Below, piece after piece: positions 53,880 through 57,446 of a stretch of DNA of 57,446 bases. The notes beneath the pieces were generated by a model that saw only the letters and a program-made list of their open reading frames with translations, did not search any database and was not told the DNA's origin. Origin of the DNA: Desulfobacteraceae bacterium (GTDB taxonomy: Bacteria; Desulfobacterota; Desulfobacteria; Desulfobacterales; SURF-7). The translations under genes were made by a program, and so were the position numbers. How positions within the stretch are numbered: the first letter of the stretch is position 1; the number at the start of each line of letters is the position of its first letter. The DNA lies in the NCBI GenBank assembly GCA_003599865.1, contig QZKS01000097.1, positions 1 to 57,446 on the forward strand. The letters are read 5' to 3'.

Positions 53880-54015
53880 CTGTCAATTTATCAGAAGAAC
53901 TTTGCAATTTGGAGGAAAACTGTGGCTCGAAACGATCAGAATCAGTCCTAATTGTTCTACTCACCCGCTCAAGAATTGTTGGGGGATTATTTTGTTTGCC
54001 ATTCGAATTTTCCAT
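53803..54015 (-). CDS. small acidic N-terminal gene, probably the 5' part of the C39-like protein
   Basis: A 70-residue frame from ATG 54015 (AGAGGG ribosome site), disordered and rich in Ser, Thr and Asn, ending in PLPWE. It overlaps the large frame by 77 bases. Reading GAAGAAAAAAAG with one A less carries EEK directly into SLAENRS of the large frame, giving one protein of about 689 residues. So it is likely the true N-terminus, made full-length by transcriptional slippage on A7, or broken by an indel or a base-calling error. Confidence 0.6.
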   Translation of the reverse strand: MENSNGKQNNPPTILERVSRTIRTDSDRFEPQFSSKLQSSSDKLTVVISKTTTSYKNEEKKFGGKPLPWE

Positions 54016-54165
54016 ATTTCCCTCTTCTGTTCCAAAAACCTTTTCAAAATTCAATAGGCTTTTGTAATATTATCGACAGATTTTTCAAAAAGTTAAGCAA
54101 AAACCAAGCCACGCGTGTGGCTAATCTTCGCTCGCTCTTGTTGCCCTATGCAAAAAACTAATTTA

Positions 54166-54171
54166 ATTATA
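54166..54171 (-). promoter_or_regulatory. -10 box for the C39-like gene pair
   Basis: On the minus strand TATAAT lies about 150 bases before the ATG at 54015. A TTTACA-like -35 overlaps the direct repeats upstream with a 20-base spacing, so it may need an activator or be controlled by a repressor. Confidence 0.45.
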
Positions 54172-54191
54172 AGGATTGTCAATGCGTGGTG

Positions 54192-54256
54192 TGTAAAAAT
54201 TTTCATATTTTTTTTAGAATATTCAAAAAAATTATGTAAAAATTTTCACATTTTTT
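54192..54256. repeat. pair of palindromic direct repeats (candidate operators)
   Basis: Two 22-base copies begin at 54192 and 54235 and differ at a single base. Each contains TGTAAAAATTTTCA, a near-perfect palindrome of the form TGT-N-AAAATTTT-N-ACA. Their period of 43 bases is close to four helix turns. They lie just upstream of the -10 of the minus-strand gene pair, so they look like operators. Apart from these repeats and the promoter, the 54055-54392 gap holds no gene that I can see. Confidence 0.65.
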
Positions 54257-54392
54257 ACCACATTTCTCATAAAAAACACTAAATGTCAATGATTATTAAT
54301 TCTTATGTTCAAGCTATCATCTCTTTTGAGGGCAACCTTAATATCGTTGTTTTGAATTTACAAGACTTTTTTTAAAAAATAAAAATATTATT

Positions 54393-54662
54393 TTACTGCC
54401 CCCTTGCCCTCGCCATCTTTTCAATAATATCGCTTGCAGTCTCTTTCTTTTTCTGCCGTTTCCTTGGCGGTCTGATTCCCAGCGTCTCTTTGACACTATC
54501 CCGCACCAGCCTTCCAACAATGGCGTAGTCTTCATAGTCGGTACCATCATAGAGACCATCGGATATATCTTTATCGATCTGCTGACTAACCGTTTTCATC
54601 AATGATTCATTTTCCGCAATTTCCGGGAAATCATGTTCAAATTGTTGTCTGATTTCATTCAT
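54393..54662 (-). CDS. unknown small element protein
   Basis: An 89-residue protein, acidic at the N-terminus (MNEIRQQFEHDFPEIAENES) and basic near its C-terminus (PPRKRQKKKE). It is the last of the small-gene row 55906 to 54393, 12 bases after the coiled-coil gene. Its ends suggest a nucleic-acid- or protein-binding tail. No family is recognised. Confidence 0.6.
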   Translation of the reverse strand: MNEIRQQFEHDFPEIAENESLMKTVSQQIDKDISDGLYDGTDYEDYAIVGRLVRDSVKETLGIRPPRKRQKKKETASDIIEKMARARGQ

Positions 54663-54674
54663 ATCAAACCCTCC

Positions 54675-55154
54675 TTATTTTGTGAGCCTGTTAAATTCCG
54701 ACATATGGCCCGTTCGTTTTGAAATTTTTTGGAAAGTATCCAGGAGTTCGCGCCGTTTCTTATCGCCAAGCGGGATACTTTCAAATTCCTGTTTTACTCT
54801 TTCGTATTCCCGTTCTAAATTATATTCGTGATTTTTTTCAGCAGCGTGTTTTGCATCTTCTTGTTTGGTCTTTAAACGATCCTGTAACCCTTTAGTAATC
54901 AAGGGTGCATCACCGATAAATGATTCAACCGCTACAATCCGGGTTTTGATTTTTGATACTTCGGAATCCGGCATTTCTTGCAGGAAGGCAGCGGAAAGTA
55001 TTTCCGGCAGACGGTTTTTAAGTTCTTCAAGTTGGCCCAGGGAATCTTTTCTCTGCTCCTCAATGGTATTCATAGCCTCTTTGATTCGGTCCGTGTCCTT
55101 TGCGAGTTGTTCAAGGTTTTTGATTTTCTGTTGATAATCTTTTTCACTAATCAT
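54675..55154 (-). CDS. coiled-coil protein of unknown function
   Basis: A 159-residue protein that is almost wholly coiled coil (KIKNLEQLAKDTDRIKEAMN; KTKQEDAKHAAEKNHEYNLE), with a C-terminal KKRRELLDTFQKISKRTGH. Such proteins serve as structural or scaffolding parts in mobile elements. The start overlaps the end of the upstream gene by 8 bases, so it is coupled to it. I see no enzyme motif. Confidence 0.65.
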   Translation of the reverse strand: MISEKDYQQKIKNLEQLAKDTDRIKEAMNTIEEQRKDSLGQLEELKNRLPEILSAAFLQEMPDSEVSKIKTRIVAVESFIGDAPLITKGLQDRLKTKQEDAKHAAEKNHEYNLEREYERVKQEFESIPLGDKKRRELLDTFQKISKRTGHMSEFNRLTK

Positions 55155-55479
55155 TGTTTTTTGCCTCCATAATTACTTGTTTCAATTTATCAATATTCAT
55201 TGCTGGTCTGTTTTCGTGAAAATCTTCCAAACTCGAATAATCGGCTGCAAGCTCTTTCGACAGTTCAGATACACTCTTTCCGGCATAGGGGGATTCTTTG
55301 ATTTCTTCAGGGTTTCCATCTTCACGCTGTATTGCCTCATTCAGATTTTTGAGTGAATCGATCCGCCATTTGTCGGGACTGATCAAATTCTCTGCCAGTT
55401 TCACGGCCCAATCCGGGATGCCGTCACCAAGGCCCAATTGATTTTCAAGATTCTCAATCCGTCTCGTTACTGTTTTCAT
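55147..55479 (-). CDS. unknown small element protein
   Basis: A 110-residue protein beginning with a short coiled coil (VTRRIENLENQLG), followed by a helical acidic part with SPYAGKSVSELSKELAADYS. It overlaps the gene upstream by 4 bases and the next one by 8. Its opening matches a pattern repeated in the two genes before it, R-hydrophobic-E-x-LE. No family is known to me. Confidence 0.65.
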   Translation of the reverse strand: MKTVTRRIENLENQLGLGDGIPDWAVKLAENLISPDKWRIDSLKNLNEAIQREDGNPEEIKESPYAGKSVSELSKELAADYSSLEDFHENRPAMNIDKLKQVIMEAKNND

Positions 55480-55688
55480 ATCTTTTCTCCTTCGCCTTCA
55501 TTTTTTTGTTTATCAACCCGGTGATCGAGTTGCACAATTATAGGGGTCGGTGCATGGGGGTATTTGGTTCTGAACTCCTCAAGCTTTTTATCTATTTCGT
55601 CTTTTGTGTATCCGATGATTACCTCTGGTTCATCTGGGATGACCGTTTTTTCAAGCTTCTCAACCCTTTTACCTATTGAACTTGTCAT
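55476..55688 (-). CDS. unknown small element protein
   Basis: A 70-residue protein with an N-terminal heptad-like stretch (IGKRVEKLEKT), then VIIGYTKDEIDKKLEEFRT, resembling a short alpha-beta unit. It overlaps both neighbours by 4 bases. Small size and coupling point to an operon of structural or regulatory proteins. No function can be assigned. Confidence 0.6.
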   Translation of the reverse strand: MTSSIGKRVEKLEKTVIPDEPEVIIGYTKDEIDKKLEEFRTKYPHAPTPIIVQLDHRVDKQKNEGEGEKI

Positions 55689-55906
55689 TTCTTTTTTCCT
55701 TTCTGGTTAATGGTTTTTTCCAATTCTTGAACCCGGCTTTCTAAATCCGAACCTTCTATTACCCTTGCCAAGATTTGTAATAGATAGCCCAGCTTTGACG
55801 CCTTGTTTGCCTCTATCTCATCACGATTAAATTGATTAACGGTGTCAGCAAGAAAACGTCTGACATCTTCCATGGTCCTCAACCTGCGCTTAATCTGCTT
55901 TCCCAT
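55685..55906 (-). CDS. unknown small helical protein
   Basis: A 73-residue protein with the segment RRLRTMEDVRRFLADTVNQF, then KASKLGYLLQILARVIEGSD and a short coiled coil (ESRVQELEKTI). Similar proteins with a KLGYLLQIL-type helix occur near phage packaging genes in my memory, but I cannot confirm this. It is the first gene of the five-gene row and has a GGGGG-rich upstream site (CCCCC on plus at 55907). Confidence 0.6.
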   Translation of the reverse strand: MGKQIKRRLRTMEDVRRFLADTVNQFNRDEIEANKASKLGYLLQILARVIEGSDLESRVQELEKTINQKGKKK

Positions 55907-56057
55907 AGGGGGTATTCCTCCGAATATTTATCTGCTTTGTGTTTGCTGTGGTTTATGCCTACAAATCCTCGCCGGTTTTTCGTGCTGTTGGTTCGGTTTT
56001 GTGCGGTTTTTGTTCAAGGGGAAGCGAAGCAAGCATGGTAATACATGAATACGCAGT

Positions 56058-56219
56058 CGTTTATGACCCCCTAAACACCGGTTTTGATATTTCTTAAAAA
56101 CCATACTCAATCCCTTATCCTACAAGGCTAAACCTGAGTTTTCCTTGGGTGCGGTTATGACCCCCTAAATGCTGTTCTATGGGTGCGTTTATGACTGTGT
56201 GTATGGGTGCGTTTATGAC
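56058..56219. repeat. iteron-like direct repeats at the 3' end of the replication-like gene
   Basis: TGGGTGCGTTTATGAC occurs exactly at 56180-56195 and 56204-56219 and with one change at 56146-56161. A shorter form CGTTTATGAC is at 56058-56067, and TTATGACCCCCTAAA appears at both 56061 and 56155. Their spacing (24, 34 and about 88 bases) fits repeats bound by a plasmid Rep protein. Nearby at 55970-56020 the string CGGTTTT occurs three times. Part of the set encodes the tail of the protein. Confidence 0.7.
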
Positions 56220-56657
56220 TGTTACTTTTTCTTTTTTCGGCTTTCTGAACCCACGGCTGACAGTTTCCTTTGTCCTTGATCCGGATACAATTCCAGGTTT
56301 CCACCAAGTCCACTTATCGGATAAGCCGTATTGTGTTTTATCCTGCTTAAATGCACCGCCTTGATGAACGATGGAAATAAACCCTTTCTCAAGTAGCTGA
56401 TCGATCCCACGGGTGAATCGTTTCTTGCCGATCCCGTATTTTTCTTTTGCCTCTATATAAGTGAAAATTAGACTGTCAGCATTTTTCAAAAACCGTTTTT
56501 CTTTTTTGCCGGTAGAAATTTTTTCAAATTGTCTTTTGCTCAGGAAAATAATCAAAAGCTGTAACGCGCACCCGGTTAATGCCATGAATGCTCTTGATTC
56601 AAACATCTCTCTTTCGATCCATGTTCCTGCTGGTAATTTATAATTTTTCCCCATCAT
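56115..56657 (-). CDS. winged-helix replication-like protein
   Basis: A 180-residue protein. The central part (DSLIFTYIEAKEKYGIGKKR, then FTRGIDQLLEKGFISIVHQG) is a winged-helix-like domain; a QDKTQYGLSDKWTWWKPG stretch follows. The C-terminal tail is repetitive (VINAPIHTVINAPIEQH) because it is encoded by the direct repeats. Similar proteins are common in integrated elements of Desulfobacterota and are often unannotated. Winged helix plus iterons suggests an initiator, but no known Rep motif is seen. The start overlaps the zinc-motif gene by 20 bases. Confidence 0.6.
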   Translation of the reverse strand: MMGKNYKLPAGTWIEREMFESRAFMALTGCALQLLIIFLSKRQFEKISTGKKEKRFLKNADSLIFTYIEAKEKYGIGKKRFTRGIDQLLEKGFISIVHQGGAFKQDKTQYGLSDKWTWWKPGIVSGSRTKETVSRGFRKPKKEKVTVINAPIHTVINAPIEQHLGGHNRTQGKLRFSLVG

Positions 56658-57141
56658 ATCTCCCGAATAGTACTTTGGCCGGATCTATGCCGGGAGAACA
56701 TAGATTCTTTTCGCAGGTTCCCACACCTACGCCGACCAAATTTATTAGTTTGTCCATATCTGAGTATTCGTTTTCTTTTTTAGCTTCTTGAGATGCCTCT
56801 ATATGATCTTTTTTCGGCATAGAATTGATTTCTGCCGTTCGGTCTGTGACAGTTTTCCGATATGCGAATAACGGACAATCAGAATTGTGACATCTGGAGA
56901 CTTTAAGAAGCTGACCATTGCAGCACCATAAACAATAGTCACGAATGGCCTTTGAACGCGCTTTTGCTTCCTGTTTGCCGATACCTGAAAGAAATGGATA
57001 CAGTGGGCAATCGCTGAATTGACAGTTTTTCACTTCTTTCAAGTTCCATCCTGCACAATTCAAGCATCTTTCGCGGATGGATTTCCGCCGATTCAGATCG
57101 ACCGTTTTCATTCCGTGTTTACTTTGAATGAGTGACTTCAT
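56638..57141 (-). CDS. duplicated zinc-motif protein
   Basis: A 167-residue protein with two copies of one cysteine motif: RERCLNCAGWNLKEVKNCQF with SDCPLYPF, and RDYCLWCCNGQLLKVSRCHN with SDCPLFAY. Each has CxxC and two further cysteines, enough for a zinc site. The motif is seen in phage and island proteins of Desulfobacterota. The C-terminal half is acidic and helical, with a GVGVGTCEKNLC patch. It shares a base with the AlpA-like stop and overlaps the Rep-like gene by 20. Confidence 0.65.
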   Translation of the reverse strand: MKSLIQSKHGMKTVDLNRRKSIRERCLNCAGWNLKEVKNCQFSDCPLYPFLSGIGKQEAKARSKAIRDYCLWCCNGQLLKVSRCHNSDCPLFAYRKTVTDRTAEINSMPKKDHIEASQEAKKENEYSDMDKLINLVGVGVGTCEKNLCSPGIDPAKVLFGRYDGEKL

Positions 57142-57326
57142 CAGCTTGCCATCCTATTTGGTTCAATCCGGTTGGAGTCTTCAAATATTTGGAGATCTTC
57201 CTCACGGTAAATTATCCTTCTCCCAAGGCGGATGTATGCAGGCCCTTTACAGAGGTGTCTCCAGTTTCTCAAGGTTTGTACCGACAATCCTAATCGATTA
57301 GCTGCATGGTGTTCGTTCAAATTCAT
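57141..57326 (-). CDS. AlpA/excisionase-like helix-turn-helix protein
   Basis: A 61-residue DNA-binding protein: HHAANRLGLSVQTLRNWRHL, then GPAYIRLGRRIIYREEDLQI, the MerR/AlpA winged-helix pattern common to excisionases. It controls excision or element genes and starts the row that leads into the zinc-motif and Rep-like genes. The ribosome site is a strong AGGAGG. Its upstream region contains a hairpin with T-tract. Confidence 0.85.
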   Translation of the reverse strand: MNLNEHHAANRLGLSVQTLRNWRHLCKGPAYIRLGRRIIYREEDLQIFEDSNRIEPNRMAS

Positions 57327-57342
57327 TGATTTCCTCCTGTTT

Positions 57343-57400
57343 GTGTTACTGAAAATAAAAAACCTGTAGTATTGGCTATTATTGCCAACATCTACAGGTT
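57343..57400 (-). terminator. intrinsic terminator or leader attenuator before the AlpA-like gene
   Basis: AACCTGTAG (57361-57369) pairs with CTACAGGTT (57392-57400), and inside TTGGC pairs with GCCAA around a 7-base loop. On the minus strand the hairpin runs into TTTTTTATTTT. It would end a gene to the right of the window, or regulate the AlpA-like leader. Confidence 0.75.
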
Positions 57401-57446
57401 AATATAATTTTACTTTGTTTTACGTCTCGACTAGAAATTAAACTTG

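Larger units (their letters stand above)
48766..57446. mobile_element. integrated genetic element next to tRNA-Glu (right end not seen)
   Basis: Starting right after the tRNA, the DNA becomes visibly AT-richer, the ORFs are small and often unknown, and several carry mobile-element traits: an Abi/HEPN gene, a ribbon-helix-helix gene, a winged-helix replication-like gene with iteron-like repeats, duplicated-zinc-motif and AlpA-like genes. No integrase and no second copy of the tRNA 3' end lie in the window, so the element extends beyond 57446. No phage structural genes are recognised. It may be an integrated plasmid, ICE or satellite; the sequence here does not decide. Confidence 0.75.

Noticed and set aside
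55970-56020. CRISPR-like array from repeated CGGTTTT
   Set aside because: Only three 7-base repeats with uneven spacing and no repeat-spacer pattern.

Overview
The window looks like a chromosomal piece of an anaerobic Gram-negative bacterium of the Desulfobacterota, probably a sulfate-reducer of the Desulfobacterales type. This is inferred from a periplasmic [NiFe] hydrogenase with its maturation operon, a dense set of two-component and RND proteins, LolA and lipid A type acyltransferase genes (an outer membrane), PilT ATPases, a DivIVA/YggT pair and the general codon style. No rRNA or taxon-specific marker is present, so the placement is moderate.

Layout. 1-1391: end of an HD-GYP protein and an unknown gene. 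1403-3359: a frameshifted cysteine-cluster gene and a solitary cytosine methylase/Vsr pair that looks acquired. 3411-11493 (minus): an overlapping signalling operon made of an RND-type membrane protein fused to a histidine kinase, a branched-chain amino acid type binding lipoprotein, a second kinase with a near-identical phosphotransfer motif, a receiver-only regulator, a HAMP-like membrane protein and a metallo-hydrolase. 11693-20601 (minus): [NiFe] hydrogenase small and large subunits, a maturation protease, hypC, hypF, hypD, hypE and apbE. 20806-24904: a small membrane protein, Nudix, thioredoxin/CcdA pair, proC, yggT and a DivIVA-like gene. 25121-29272: two PilT-type ATPases, a zinc-ribbon/degenerate receiver protein, a tiny gene and a metallo-hydrolase. 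29240-34459 (minus): coaX, folP, ftsH, tilS. 34571-37638: a promoter, a long-form SRP RNA, grpE and dnaK. 37713-48635: lipid genes, thioredoxin, lolA, nadA, yebC, rlmE, radA, a PHP phosphoesterase and a lytic transglycosylase.

At 48694 a tRNA-Glu gene marks the edge of an AT-rich integrated element that runs off the right end of the window. It carries an Abi/HEPN gene, a ribbon-helix-helix gene, a large protein with a C39-like cysteine peptidase signature (apparently split by an A7 run), a string of small coiled-coil proteins, a winged-helix replication-like protein with iteron-like repeats at its 3' end, a duplicated zinc-motif protein and an AlpA-like regulator. No integrase is inside the window.

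The most striking observation is in the hydrogenase large subunit. An in-frame TGA sits exactly at the second cysteine of the N-terminal nickel-binding motif (RSCGV-TGA-TYTH) and is followed at the right distance by an 8-bp stem with a GGU loop that fits a bacterial SECIS. Known [NiFeSe] enzymes carry selenocysteine in the C-terminal motif instead; here that motif is an ordinary DPCVAC. If real, a bridging Ni-Fe ligand is selenocysteine. The RND-kinase fusion and the C39-like island gene are the next best leads. Three single-base frame breaks (near 1639, 50995 and 53837) warn that some sequence or assembly error is possible.
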